A stretch of DNA of 64,000 nt from Ruminococcaceae bacterium UBA7217 (GCA_002490425.1 DKTZ01000035.1:7225-71224), one strand, 5' to 3'. Positions 35,322 through 44,572 are shown, counted from the first letter of the stretch. A program made the numbers and translations. Notes: a model not told the origin generated them from the letters alone.

Positions 35322-36145
35322 CTGTCTTCCCCCTTTTCTTTTCTCTGCTTTTTGTCCGAATTTGACTGCGCAATGTTCATCAAAATAAGCAAAACAAGAA
35401 TTACAACAAATATAAGCGTAGAAAGTGCGTACATATCGGGCTTTACACGCTTTTTTGTCATTGAGAAAATGTGTATGGGGAGCGTTTGAAAATCTGGTCC
35501 GTTTGTGAAATAGCTTATAATAAAGTCGTCAAGTGAAAGTGTAAACGCCATTATTGCGCCCGAAACAATCCCCGAACGGATTTGGGGCAAAACAACCTTG
35601 AAAAACGCCTTTACGGGGTGACAGCCCAAATCCTGCGCCGCCTCGAAAACACGTGGGTCAGACTGCCTGAGCTTCGGCAAAACGGAAAGAATTACATAGG
35701 GTAACTGAAATGTGATGTGCGCAATTAAAATTGTTGCAAAGCCCAGCACATTCGTCCTGTTCATCAGTACACCTGCAAACACAAACAGAAGCATCATTGA
35801 AATACCCGTTACAATTTCGGGATTCATCATCGGAATGTTTGTTGCAGTCATTACGGACGATTTCAAAAATTTATTTTTCATATTGTAAATTCCGACTGCC
35901 GCCGCCGAGCCTAAAAGCGTTGAAACAACTGAAGAAATCACTGCTAAAACGACAGTATTTTTAAGTGCGTTCATAGTAATGCTGTCATTAAAAAGGTGGC
36001 GGTACCACTGAAGTGAAAAACCATCCATAATATAAGTGCTTTCACTCCCGTTAAAGGAAAACACCGTCATTACAACCATCGGCGCATAAAGGAAAATAAA
36101 CACAAGCGCTATATAAAGCTTTGAAAGAGGTGAAGTCTTTGTCAC
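35318..36145 (-). CDS. potC: polyamine ABC transporter permease PotC
   Basis: The 275-residue permease has six membrane helices and the EAAxxxG-type ATPase-coupling motif EAAQDLGCHPVKAFFKVVLP near 168-187. It is the second transmembrane subunit of the spermidine/putrescine importer. A GTG start overlaps the potB stop codon (GTGA), so translation is coupled. It is next to potB and potD in the standard order. Confidence 0.93.
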   Translation of the reverse strand: MTKTSPLSKLYIALVFIFLYAPMVVMTVFSFNGSESTYIMDGFSLQWYRHLFNDSITMNALKNTVVLAVISSVVSTLLGSAAAVGIYNMKNKFLKSSVMTATNIPMMNPEIVTGISMMLLFVFAGVLMNRTNVLGFATILIAHITFQLPYVILSVLPKLRQSDPRVFEAAQDLGCHPVKAFFKVVLPQIRSGIVSGAIMAFTLSLDDFIISYFTNGPDFQTLPIHIFSMTKKRVKPDMYALSTLIFVVILVLLILMNIAQSNSDKKQRKEKGEDR

Positions 36146-36969
36146 ATCAACACGCTCCCTTCATCCTCACTGTCGGTAAAGTAGCCGAGCACACCGAGGC
36201 AGATTAAAATCATTACCATAAGAAGCAATGAGAGCGCCGCACCGAGATTATAGTTATTGGCAGTTTGGAACTGACCTTCAATAACGTCGCCGATAAGATT
36301 TATCTGACCGCCGCCGAGCTTTTGAGTAATGTAAAATGTGCTGACGGACGGAACGAAAACCATTGTAATGCCGCTGACAACTCCGGGAACGGAAAGCGGA
36401 ATAATTACCTTTCTTATGCAGTGCATTTTACCGCAGCCCAAATCCTGTGCCGCCTCCAAAAGAGAACGGTCCATTTTTGTCATAACGGTGTAAATAGGCA
36501 AAATCATATATGGCAGGAAATTATATACCATACCGAGTATTACAGCGCCCGGAGTGTTAAGCATTGTGACTGGGTCTATTCCGAAAAGTCCCAAAAATGA
36601 GTTTATTACTCCCGATTCTCCTAAAATCGTCATCCAGGAATATGTACGGATAAGAAAGCTCATCCACATCGGTAGCATAACGAGCATTACTGCCGTTCTT
36701 TGAAAAGAAGTTCCCGTATGAGCCAAATAATATGCAAACGGATAAGCGATTAAAAGACAGATAAGCGTAGCGACAGCACCGTACCCTACCGAGAGAATAA
36801 ACGTGCTCAAATAGTCGCCTATGCCCTTTACATTATCAAGCGTAAAAGCACCTGTTCTATCGGTAAAAGCATAGTAAATTACCATTATGAGCGGAGCTAT
36901 AATGAAAAGCACCGACCAAAGAATATACGGTGCATTTATAAGCTTTGTAAGAAGTGGAGAACGCTTCAT
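36142..36969 (-). CDS. potB: polyamine ABC transporter permease PotB
   Basis: The 275-residue permease has six membrane helices and the coupling loop EAAQDLGCGKMHCIRKVIIP near 170-189. It pairs with PotC in the importer pore. The chosen ATG at 36969 overlaps the potA stop in TGATG, with GGAGGAGGG just upstream inside potA. A GTG three bases earlier is also possible. Confidence 0.93.
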   Translation of the reverse strand: MKRSPLLTKLINAPYILWSVLFIIAPLIMVIYYAFTDRTGAFTLDNVKGIGDYLSTFILSVGYGAVATLICLLIAYPFAYYLAHTGTSFQRTAVMLVMLPMWMSFLIRTYSWMTILGESGVINSFLGLFGIDPVTMLNTPGAVILGMVYNFLPYMILPIYTVMTKMDRSLLEAAQDLGCGKMHCIRKVIIPLSVPGVVSGITMVFVPSVSTFYITQKLGGGQINLIGDVIEGQFQTANNYNLGAALSLLLMVMILICLGVLGYFTDSEDEGSVLM

Positions 36970-38105
36970 CACTCGCCCTCCTCCTCTGAAGAAACAGTCG
37001 GGTCGGAAAGCTCGTCAAACTCTTCGCTGAATGAACTGTAATCGCCGTAAAGTCCCGAATATTCGGACTTTTTCATTATGTGAATTTCGTCAGGCTTAAT
37101 TGAAATACCTATTATATCTCCGACCTCTGACTTGTCGGTAGTCTGAATCATCCACTTAAAGCCGTTAATATCAACGATTATTTCATAGTGAACGCCTTTA
37201 AAGGTTACAGAAGTAACCTCACCTTTGAGCATACCCTCGCTTTCGGGCACAATGTCAACGTCCTCAGGGCGGACTACAACGTCAACAGGCTCGTTCTGTT
37301 TAAAGCCCTTGTCAACGCACTTAAAGCGCATACCCTCAAATTCAACATTGAAATCCTCACGCATAATTCCGTCAAGAATGTTACTTTCTCCGATAAAATC
37401 CGCAACGAATGCGTTTTTCGGCTCATTGTAAATATCTGTAGGAGAGCCGATATGCTGAATTTCACCGTTGTTCATAACAACAATGGTGTCCGACATTGAA
37501 AGAGCCTCTTCCTGGTCGTGCGTAACATAAATAAAGGTTATGCCCAGCTTCTGTTGAATGTTTTTAAGCTCAACCTGCATATCCTTGCGAAGCTTTAAGT
37601 CCAGAGCTCCCAAAGGCTCGTCAAGCAAAACAACTCTCGGATTAACCGCAAGCGCACGGGCAATAGCCACTCTTTGCTGCTGACCGCCCGAAAGTGAATT
37701 GATATTTCTTGAGCCGAAGCCCTTAAGATTTACAAGCTCAAGCATTTCACGAACCTTCGCCTGAATATCCTTTTCTTTCATCTTCTTAAGGCGCAAACCG
37801 AAAGCAATATTTTCATATACATTCAAATACGGAAACAACGCATAACGCTGAAAAATGGTGTTAACCTGCCTTTTGTAAGGCGGAACACCATTGATATTTT
37901 TACCCTCAAAAATCACATCGCCCGAATCGGGATTCAAAAACCCTGCAATTATCCTGAGGGTTGTGGTTTTACCGCACCCGGAAGGACCGAGCAGAGTTAC
38001 AAATTCACCATCGTGAATCTGAAGGCTTATATTATTCAAAATTTTCTGACCGTCAAAGCTGACGCTGATGTTCTGCAAATCAATAATAACAGGATTGTTT
38101 TTCAA
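36969..38105 (-). CDS. potA: spermidine/putrescine ABC transporter ATP-binding protein PotA
   Basis: The 378-residue ATPase has Walker [13 protein letters not shown] near 39-50, the ABC signature [15 protein letters not shown] near 137-151, Walker [13 protein letters not shown] near 157-168 and the H-loop VTHDQEEA near 193. A C-terminal TOBE domain follows from about 285. It powers polyamine import. The start is TTG at 38105 with AAAGGGG about seven bases upstream. It is the promoter-proximal gene of potABCD. Confidence 0.95.
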   Translation of the reverse strand: MKNNPVIIDLQNISVSFDGQKILNNISLQIHDGEFVTLLGPSGCGKTTTLRIIAGFLNPDSGDVIFEGKNINGVPPYKRQVNTIFQRYALFPYLNVYENIAFGLRLKKMKEKDIQAKVREMLELVNLKGFGSRNINSLSGGQQQRVAIARALAVNPRVVLLDEPLGALDLKLRKDMQVELKNIQQKLGITFIYVTHDQEEALSMSDTIVVMNNGEIQHIGSPTDIYNEPKNAFVADFIGESNILDGIMREDFNVEFEGMRFKCVDKGFKQNEPVDVVVRPEDVDIVPESEGMLKGEVTSVTFKGVHYEIIVDINGFKWMIQTTDKSEVGDIIGISIKPDEIHIMKKSEYSGLYGDYSSFSEEFDELSDPTVSSEEEGE

Positions 38106-38145
38106 TTAGCAGCCCCTTTCCAACCGATAGATATAGTCGAGCTTC

Positions 38146-38170
38146 GGGGAAAGCATTCCTATTGCTCCCC
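38146..38170 (-). promoter_or_regulatory. hairpin in the potABCD leader
   Basis: On the minus strand GGGGAGCAA pairs, with a two-base bulge, with TGCTTTCCCC in the roughly 85-base leader of potA. No T run follows, so it is not a terminator; a role in polyamine-responsive control is only a possibility. Confidence 0.4.
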
Positions 38171-38191
38171 AGCCCTATTTGGTATGAGATA

Positions 38192-38220
38192 AATATAAAG
38201 TAAAAATTCAAAAATGTCAA
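38192..38220 (-). promoter_or_regulatory. sigma-A promoter of potABCD
   Basis: On the minus strand TTGACA (38220-38215), 17 bases and TATATT (38197-38192) form a near-consensus promoter. Confidence 0.8.
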
Positions 38221-38246
38221 TAATTTCGACAAATTTTTTGAAGAGT

Positions 38247-39035
38247 TTATATGTTAAATTTTCCCAGTATATCACAAAGAATGTCGGGACGTTTTGTCGT
38301 AATATTGTCAGGACGAAGCTTTAACACCTTGTAAAAGCCGCATTTGCTGTTAACAGTCCACAAAGAAACAAGCAGTCCCTCAGCTCTGAAGGCGTTTGCA
38401 AGCTGTTTCGACGCAGTCTTATAATTGATATTTATACCAATTGCACCGCTGTTTTTTACAGTTTCGACAATGTGGGAAATGTAAGCCTCGTCATTGTTTC
38501 CGTTTAATGAAACACTGTAATTAAGATAGTAAGGAATTTGGGGGCAAAGACGCTCTACAGCCGAAACATCTTTTGCAAATATGCCCGTAAAGAAAATTCG
38601 GTCGGAAACTCCGTATTCCTTAGCATATTTCGCAACCGTGCCGAGGTTTGACGTGTCCTTTACATCTACATTAGCTTTTATATTCTTGTGTTCTGCAAGG
38701 AACTTAAAAGCCTCTCTTAAATGCACCGCACCCTCTTCGGGCTCATTATGCGACAAAACAGGTTCTCCGTTTTTATCAAAATTCAAGTCAAATTCGACAA
38801 TGTCCGCCCCTGCCTTAACGCCTTTTTCCATAGCGTCAACAGTATTCGGAGCAGTTCCGAGGCACCCGGTGTGCGCTGTTACGGTAAAGCCTTTGGGCAT
38901 AACGGGAGTATTCTTTTTAAAACATTTTATTTGAATTGTCTTTATCATCTGCGTAATTACTGCAAGCAAAGCCGCAAAAACAATAACAGTCATTATCGCA
39001 ACAAAAAGTATATCCACAGTTATATCCCATTTCAA
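38247..39035 (-). CDS. glycerophosphodiester phosphodiesterase-like protein with altered active site
   Basis: The 262-residue protein has one N-terminal membrane helix (residues 7-32) and a GDPD-like TIM barrel outside or inside it. The barrel motifs are present but changed: HTG replaces HRG near 55, TAPNT replaces APENT, EFDLNFDKNGEPVLSH near 79-94 retains the metal Glu, Asp and His, and NVDVKD replaces NIEIKD near 118. Loss of Arg and of the PEN Glu suggests reduced or altered activity on glycerophosphodiesters. The start is TTG with no clear ribosome binding site; a later start would lose part of the anchor. The gene follows the lipid kinase by ten bases. Confidence 0.75.
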   Translation of the reverse strand: MKWDITVDILFVAIMTVIVFAALLAVITQMIKTIQIKCFKKNTPVMPKGFTVTAHTGCLGTAPNTVDAMEKGVKAGADIVEFDLNFDKNGEPVLSHNEPEEGAVHLREAFKFLAEHKNIKANVDVKDTSNLGTVAKYAKEYGVSDRIFFTGIFAKDVSAVERLCPQIPYYLNYSVSLNGNNDEAYISHIVETVKNSGAIGININYKTASKQLANAFRAEGLLVSLWTVNSKCGFYKVLKLRPDNITTKRPDILCDILGKFNI

Positions 39036-39045
39036 ATATTATTGT

Positions 39046-39972
39046 TTATTTGCAGAAAAGGTCGTTGTCATCAGAAAACAGCTCTATTCCCCTGTAAGAA
39101 ATTGAAAAATCTACATCAACGGGACTTCCGCCGAATTCTCCGTCCAAAGACCATTCAGTGGGTCTGTCAAAATGTATTTTAAGATTTTTTGTATGCAGGA
39201 ACAAAATCTGCTCGCCGTCGTAATTATGCTTTTGAACCTTGCCGAGCAGTTTAAAGCCGTCGGGAATACCCTTTACACCACGTACAAGGAGCAATTCAAA
39301 CATACCGTCATTAAGCTTTACGTCGGAACGGTCAAAGGTAATAAGCCCTGCAACAGATGTTGAGTTTGAAATTGCGCCGAAGCTGAAATCGTCTTCAATT
39401 ATACCGTCGTCATACTCAATTCTTGCGTGAACGGGCTTAAGACCTGCGAAAAGCTTACGCGGATGAAAAACAAACGGGTCAATAAAATATGCAGCTTTAC
39501 CTAAAATGTTTTTCATTTTCTGCGGAGTGGTATATGAAAATGAGCTTCCCACGCCGAAAGAGGCAACATAGCAGAAATGCTTGTCATTAAAATTACCTAT
39601 ATCGTAAGTATTTCGCTTGTCTGACATTATAAGCTCAACAGCCGAGCGAATATCCGACGGAATTTTAAGAGTTGAGGCAAGGTCGCAGGTTGAGCCTGTA
39701 GGGATATATCCGATAGGACGTCTTTCGGGAAGCGACATAACGCCGTTTATTGTTTCGTTAAGCGTGCCGTCGCCGCCGCAGCAAAGAATGACATCGTAGT
39801 TTATTCCGTATTCCTTTGCAAATTCAGTAGCGTCTCCTCTTTTGGTTGTGGTTTTTATATCGAAATCGTAGCCGAGGGTTGAAAGAACATCGACAATGTC
39901 AAATGTACCTCTCTGTGACTTAGTACGCCCTGCAGCAGGGTTAATAATAGCAAGTATTTTTTTATTTTCCAA
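39046..39972 (-). CDS. diacylglycerol kinase/YegS-type lipid kinase
   Basis: The 308-residue protein starts with NKKILAIINPAAGRTKSQRG (residues 3-22). CCGGDGTLNETINGV near 64-78 is the ATP-binding GGDGT motif, and IPTGSTCDLA near 90-99 replaces the common GTGND. The C-terminal beta-sandwich ends near ELFSDDN. Members phosphorylate diacylglycerol or related lipids for phospholipid or teichoic-acid turnover. It begins with TTG after AAGGAGG. The GDPD-like gene next to it suggests a small lipid-recycling operon. Confidence 0.87.
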   Translation of the reverse strand: MENKKILAIINPAAGRTKSQRGTFDIVDVLSTLGYDFDIKTTTKRGDATEFAKEYGINYDVILCCGGDGTLNETINGVMSLPERRPIGYIPTGSTCDLASTLKIPSDIRSAVELIMSDKRNTYDIGNFNDKHFCYVASFGVGSSFSYTTPQKMKNILGKAAYFIDPFVFHPRKLFAGLKPVHARIEYDDGIIEDDFSFGAISNSTSVAGLITFDRSDVKLNDGMFELLLVRGVKGIPDGFKLLGKVQKHNYDGEQILFLHTKNLKIHFDRPTEWSLDGEFGGSPVDVDFSISYRGIELFSDDNDLFCK

Positions 39973-40055
39973 TATAATATCCTCCTTTTTTTCAAATCAC
40001 GGCAAAGTTATAAATATTCCCGTGATATTTCCTATTTTAACCTTTATCGGAGCAT

Positions 40056-40093
40056 AAATCAAGCACTTTTTTATATCTGCGCTTGCTTGATTT
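40056..40093. promoter_or_regulatory. 10-bp inverted repeat overlapping the -35 box
   Basis: AAATCAAGCA (40056-40065) is the exact reverse complement of TGCTTGATTT (40084-40093). The right arm contains the -35 hexamer TTGATT of the promoter for the gene at 40144, so a regulator binding here would block transcription. Confidence 0.5.
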
Positions 40094-40115
40094 CTGTATG
40101 TGTTTATGATAAAAT
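40087..40115 (+). promoter_or_regulatory. sigma-A promoter for the ECF S-component-like gene
   Basis: TTGATT (40087-40092), 17 bases, TAAAAT (40110-40115), then CAGGAG before the ATG at 40144. Confidence 0.75.
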
Positions 40116-40143
40116 TTAATTACAGTCTTTCAGGAGATATAAA

Positions 40144-40674
40144 ATGAAAAACCAGAAATTCCAGAAGCTTGCCGACATCATTATTTTCGCAATGCTCGGC
40201 ACGATAATGTTTATTTCAAAAATACTTATGGAAGCATTTCCGAACATTCATTTTATCGGAATGCTTACTATGGTTTATACCGTTGTTTACAGGAAAAAGG
40301 CGCTTATTCCTATTTATGTTTATGTTTTTCTCAACGGAATTTATGCCGGATTTTCGCCGTGGTGGATTCCTTACCTTTACCTGTGGGCAATTCTTTGGGG
40401 CGTCACCATGCTTTTACCGAAAAATATGAAAAGAAAAACCGCAGTGCCTGTTTACGCAATTGTTTGCTCTCTGCACGGACTGTTTTTCGGCACACTTTAC
40501 GCCCCTGCGCAAGCGCTTATGTTCCATCTGGATTTCAAAGCAATGATAGCTTGGATAATTGCAGGACTTCCCTTTGACGCGATTCACGCCCTCGGCAACC
40601 TTGCAGCAGGACTTCTTATAGTTCCTCTTTCTGAGGTTCTTAAAAAAATTCACAGTCCGAAAACGGCAAAGTGA
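40144..40674 (+). CDS. putative ECF transporter S component (vitamin/substrate-binding membrane subunit)
   Basis: The 176-residue protein has about five to six hydrophobic helices. Near residues 22-41 it carries the segment FISKILMEAFPNIHFIGMLT, which resembles the motif often seen in energy-coupling-factor S components (substrate-binding subunits for vitamins, cobalt or nickel). No EcfA or EcfT genes are adjacent, which is usual for group II S components sharing a common motor. The substrate is not decidable from sequence; I see no riboswitch upstream. A strong promoter and an inverted repeat suggest specific regulation, possibly by the LysR-type gene that follows. Confidence 0.7.
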   Translation: MKNQKFQKLADIIIFAMLGTIMFISKILMEAFPNIHFIGMLTMVYTVVYRKKALIPIYVYVFLNGIYAGFSPWWIPYLYLWAILWGVTMLLPKNMKRKTAVPVYAIVCSLHGLFFGTLYAPAQALMFHLDFKAMIAWIIAGLPFDAIHALGNLAAGLLIVPLSEVLKKIHSPKTAK

Positions 40675-40703
40675 ATTTTACGCATATTTACCTTTTTAAC
40701 TGA

Positions 40704-40738
40704 TTGATTTTATTCGTCTGAAATACTATAATATTCAG
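40704..40738 (+). promoter_or_regulatory. promoter and candidate LysR box for the LysR gene
   Basis: TTGATT (40704-40709), 17 bases, TATAAT (40727-40732). CTGAA and TTCAG at 40718-40738 form a dyad of T-N11-A type covering the -10 box, a typical position for LysR autoregulation. Confidence 0.6.
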
Positions 40739-40771
40739 TAACATAATGCTAAATAAACGGCGGTGAGAATT

Positions 40772-41692
40772 TTGAATATTTTACATATTAAATATGCGGT
40801 TGAGGTTGCAAAGGCAGGCTCGCTTAACAAGGCGGCGGAAAAGCTTTTAACTGCCGCACCGAATGTAAGCAGAGCCATAAAAGACCTTGAAGCAGACATC
40901 GGCATTACAATTTTTGAACGCACAGCAAAAGGAATGGAAGTAACTCCCGACGGCGAGGAATTTATAAGCTATGCCAAAGGAATTTTAAATCAGATTGAAG
41001 AGGTCGAGGCTTTTTACAAAAGCGGCTCGGCAAAAAAGCAGAAATTTTCAATTTCAGTCCCCCGTGCTTGCTATATTTCAGAGGCCTTTGCACAGTTTTC
41101 AAAATCGCTTACTAAAGATTCAGCCGAAATTTTTTATAAAGAAACAAACTCTCAGCGTACAATCCGCAATATACTCGAAAACGGCTACAAGCTCGGAATT
41201 ATAAGATATGCTGAAAATTACGACAGATATTTCAAGGCAATGCTTGAGGAAAAGGGTCTTTGCTATGAGCTTGTTACAGAATTTTCATATTCGCTGATTA
41301 TGAGTGCAGAAAATCCGCTTGCGAAAAAAGAAACGGTAACATTTGACGATTTAACCGATTTCATTGAAATTGCCCACGCTGACCCGTACGTTCCCTCAAT
41401 GCCCCTTTCAAAGGTGGTCAAGGAAGAACTGCCCGACAACATTAACCGCCGCATATTCATTTTTGAGCGTGCAAGCCAATTTGATTTGCTTTCAAACAAT
41501 CCCGAAACCTTTATGTGGGTATCCCCTGCTCCGGAAAAACTGTTAAAGCGCTTCGGACTTGTTCAAAAAAAATGTGTTGATAACAAAAAAATCTATAAAG
41601 ATGTGCTGATTTACAAGAACGGGTACAAATTATCCTCTCTTGACAGAGAATTTATTACGGAGCTTTGCAATTCCAAAAGAAAATATATGTAA
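40772..41692 (+). CDS. LysR-family transcriptional regulator
   Basis: The 306-residue protein has the LysR N-terminal helix-turn-helix: MNILHIKYAVEVAKAGSLNK, AAEKLLTAAPNVSRAIKDLE and IFERTAKGMEVTPDGEEFI at roughly 1-60. A periplasmic-binding-protein-like effector domain of about 230 residues follows. The TTG at 40772 is preferred over the GTG at 40763 because GGCGGTGAG then lies at the right distance. The effector is unknown. It lies between the ECF S-component-like gene and the adhE operon and could regulate either. Confidence 0.85.
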   Translation: MNILHIKYAVEVAKAGSLNKAAEKLLTAAPNVSRAIKDLEADIGITIFERTAKGMEVTPDGEEFISYAKGILNQIEEVEAFYKSGSAKKQKFSISVPRACYISEAFAQFSKSLTKDSAEIFYKETNSQRTIRNILENGYKLGIIRYAENYDRYFKAMLEEKGLCYELVTEFSYSLIMSAENPLAKKETVTFDDLTDFIEIAHADPYVPSMPLSKVVKEELPDNINRRIFIFERASQFDLLSNNPETFMWVSPAPEKLLKRFGLVQKKCVDNKKIYKDVLIYKNGYKLSSLDREFITELCNSKRKYM

Positions 41693-41706
41693 TTTTTCTT
41701 TTTTTC

Positions 41707-41732
41707 AGGTATTATATATATTGATAATACCT
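41707..41732. promoter_or_regulatory. 9-bp inverted repeat between lysR and adhE
   Basis: AGGTATTAT (41707-41715) and ATAATACCT (41724-41732) are perfect inverted copies around atatattg. T runs on its left and an AT-rich right flank make it either a weak terminator for the LysR gene or an operator upstream of adhE. Confidence 0.45.
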
Positions 41733-41767
41733 CTTATATATTTTAAGAATTCCTGTAAAGTAAAAAC

Positions 41768-41785
41768 TATGTTAAAATATTAACG
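41768..41785 (+). promoter_or_regulatory. Rex-like operator overlapping an extended -10 promoter of adhE
   Basis: TGTTAA-AATA-TTAAC (41770-41784) matches the clostridial Rex consensus TTGTTAANNNNTTAACAA at the core positions. The same bases contain TG-T-TAAAAT, an extended -10 element. Rex is an NADH-sensing repressor that typically controls adhE and hydrogenase genes. The leader to the ATG is about 65 bases. Confidence 0.55.
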
Positions 41786-41848
41786 AAGTCAAAAAGTAAC
41801 AAATTGACTAATATGTAATACTAAATATATATTTTCAGGAGGACTAAA

Positions 41849-44554
41849 ATGGAAGCTGAGAAATACGAAATCATTGACAGCGTTGAAAAGCTTGAAGAAG
41901 CAATAAAACGCACAAGAGAAGCTCAGGCAGAATTTGCAAAATTCACTCAGGAGCAGGTTGACAAAATCTTTCTTGCGGCGGCGTCGGCTGCAAATAAAGC
42001 AAGAATTCCGCTTGCAAAAATGGCTGTTGAAGAAACAGGAATGGGTGTTGTCGAGGACAAGGTAATTAAAAACAACTATGCCGCTGAATACATTTACAAC
42101 GCTTACAAGGACACAAAGACCTGCGGCGTTATTGAAGAGGATAAGGCTTTCGGCATTAAAAAGATTGCTGAGCCTATAGGCGTTATTGCCGCTGTTATCC
42201 CCACAACGAACCCCACATCTACCGCAATTTTCAAGTGCCTTATCGCTCTTAAAACACGCAATGCAATTATTATTTCTCCCCACCCGAGAGCTAAAAAGTC
42301 CACTATTGAGGCGGCAAAAATCGTTCTTGAAGCCGCTGTCAAGGCAGGCGCTCCCGAGGGCATAATCAACTGGATTGACATCCCCTCTCTTGAACTTACA
42401 AATACCGTTATGAAAGAAGCGGACATTATCCTTGCAACAGGCGGCCCCGGAATGGTTAAAGCGGCTTATTCAAGCGGTAAACCTGCTCTGGGCGTAGGAG
42501 CCGGCAATACTCCCGCAATTATTGACGACAGTGCGGATATTCTTCTTGCAGTTAACTCAATTATTCATTCAAAGACCTTTGACAACGGTATGATTTGCGC
42601 ATCTGAGCAGTCAGTCATTGTCCTTAAAGATGTTTATGACGCAGTTAAGGCGGAATTTGCCGCAAGAGGCTGTTATTTCCTCAAAGGTACTGAAATCGAA
42701 AAGGTTAGAAAGACAATCATAATAAACGGTGCGCTTAACGCAAAAATCGTAGGTCAGTCCGCCGCAAGAATTGCAGAGCTTGCAGGGGTAACCGTTCCCG
42801 AGGGCACAAAAATTCTTATCGGCGAGGTTGAAAATGTTGATATAAGCGAAGAATTTGCACACGAAAAGCTCTCACCCGTTCTTGCAATGTATAAAGCCGC
42901 AGACTTTGAGGACGCTCTCTCAAAAGCCGAGCACCTTATCGCTGACGGCGGCTACGGACATACATCTTCCGTTTATCTTAACGAGGTTACCGAGCAGGAA
43001 AAACTCCGTGAGTTTTCGGCGAGAATGAAAACCTGCCGTGTTCTTGTAAACACTCCGTCATCACACGGCGGTATCGGCGACCTTTACAACTTTAAGCTTG
43101 CTCCCTCTCTTACCCTCGGCTGCGGTTCTTGGGGCGGCAACTCGGTTTCGGAAAATGTCGGTGTAAAGCATCTTATTAACATTAAGACTGTTGCAGAAAG
43201 AAGGGAAAATATGCTTTGGTTCCGTGCGCCCGAAAAGGTTTACATTAAAAAGGGATGTCTGCCCGTTGCTCTTGACGAGCTTAGAACTGTAAGAAAAGCG
43301 CAAAAGGCATTTATTGTTACAGACTCATTCCTCTATGAAAACGGATACACTAAGCCGATTACGGACAAATTAGACGAAATCGGCATTGCACATACAACCT
43401 TCTTCAATGTTCAGCCCGACCCGACTCTTAAAAATGCTCAGGACGGCGTTGAGCAAATGAGAGCATTCAAGCCCGACACAATCATTGCTTTGGGCGGCGG
43501 TTCTGCAATGGACGCAGCAAAAATTATGTGGGTTCTTTACGAGCACCCCGAAGCAGACTTTATGGATATGGCAATGCGCTTTATTGATATCCGTAAGCGT
43601 GTTTACACCTTCCCCAAAATGGGCGAAAAAGCTTATTTCATCGCAATTCCCACATCGGCAGGCACAGGCTCAGAGGTTACCCCCTTTGCGGTTATCACCG
43701 ATGAGAAAACGGGAGTTAAATACCCCCTTGCAGACTATCAGCTTATGCCCAATATGGCGATTATTGATACTGATTTCCATATGTCCGCACCAAAAGGTCT
43801 TACAGCGGCATCGGGTATTGACGCAGTAACACACGCTCTCGAAGCTTATGCGGCAATGCTTGCAACGGATTACACAGATTCACTTGCTATCGGTGCTCTT
43901 AAGAGTATATTCAAATATCTCCCCCGTGCTTACGACAACGGTCAGAACGATATTGAGGCAAGAGAAAAAATGGCTAACGCCGCAACAATGGCAGGTATGG
44001 CATTTGCAAATGCATTCTTAGGTGTTTGCCACTCAATGGCTCATAAACTCGGTGCATTCCACCACCTGCCCCACGGCGTTGCAAACGCACTTATGATTGA
44101 AGAGGTTCTGAGATTTAATGCGGCGGAAGCTCCCGCAAAAATGGGTACATTCTCACAGTATGACCACCCGCACACACTCGCACGCTATGCTGAAGTTGCA
44201 GACGCTTTAGGTCTCGGCGGAAAAACAGATGAAGAAAAGCTCGAAAATCTTATCAAGGCAATAAACGACCTCAAAGCAAGAGTCGGTATTAAAGAAACTA
44301 TTAAGGATTACGGCGTTGACGAAAAGGTATTCCTTGACAGACTTGACGAAATGACCGAACAGGCATTTGACGACCAGTGCACGGGCGCCAACCCGAGGTA
44401 TCCGCTTATGAGTGAAATTAAGCAGATGTACCTTAACGCTTACTACGGCGGCAGGCATTTCACCGAAAAAGCAATGCCAACAGCTTTAGATATTGAAGAT
44501 GTAGCCGAAACAGATAAAGTTAAAAAGAATTACCGCAAAGGTAAAAAAGCATAA
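41849..44554 (+). CDS. adhE: bifunctional aldehyde-alcohol dehydrogenase AdhE
   Basis: AdhE reduces acetyl-CoA to acetaldehyde and then ethanol, reoxidising two NADH. The 901-residue protein has an N-terminal CoA-acylating aldehyde dehydrogenase (about 1-440), with catalytic Cys in NGMICASEQS near 250 and GVGAGNTPA near 215. The C-terminal iron-dependent alcohol dehydrogenase (about 450-870) has GGGSAMDAAK near 549, TSAGTGSEV near 605 and the metal-binding CHSMAHKLGAFHHLPHG near 726-742. Both halves are full length. It starts after CAGGAGG. The kinase-like and redox genes follow closely, and the operator suggests NADH-responsive control. Confidence 0.97.
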   Translation: MEAEKYEIIDSVEKLEEAIKRTREAQAEFAKFTQEQVDKIFLAAASAANKARIPLAKMAVEETGMGVVEDKVIKNNYAAEYIYNAYKDTKTCGVIEEDKAFGIKKIAEPIGVIAAVIPTTNPTSTAIFKCLIALKTRNAIIISPHPRAKKSTIEAAKIVLEAAVKAGAPEGIINWIDIPSLELTNTVMKEADIILATGGPGMVKAAYSSGKPALGVGAGNTPAIIDDSADILLAVNSIIHSKTFDNGMICASEQSVIVLKDVYDAVKAEFAARGCYFLKGTEIEKVRKTIIINGALNAKIVGQSAARIAELAGVTVPEGTKILIGEVENVDISEEFAHEKLSPVLAMYKAADFEDALSKAEHLIADGGYGHTSSVYLNEVTEQEKLREFSARMKTCRVLVNTPSSHGGIGDLYNFKLAPSLTLGCGSWGGNSVSENVGVKHLINIKTVAERRENMLWFRAPEKVYIKKGCLPVALDELRTVRKAQKAFIVTDSFLYENGYTKPITDKLDEIGIAHTTFFNVQPDPTLKNAQDGVEQMRAFKPDTIIALGGGSAMDAAKIMWVLYEHPEADFMDMAMRFIDIRKRVYTFPKMGEKAYFIAIPTSAGTGSEVTPFAVITDEKTGVKYPLADYQLMPNMAIIDTDFHMSAPKGLTAASGIDAVTHALEAYAAMLATDYTDSLAIGALKSIFKYLPRAYDNGQNDIEAREKMANAATMAGMAFANAFLGVCHSMAHKLGAFHHLPHGVANALMIEEVLRFNAAEAPAKMGTFSQYDHPHTLARYAEVADALGLGGKTDEEKLENLIKAINDLKARVGIKETIKDYGVDEKVFLDRLDEMTEQAFDDQCTGANPRYPLMSEIKQMYLNAYYGGRHFTEKAMPTALDIEDVAETDKVKKNYRKGKKA

Positions 44555-44572
44555 ATAAGGGAGGGCGACACA

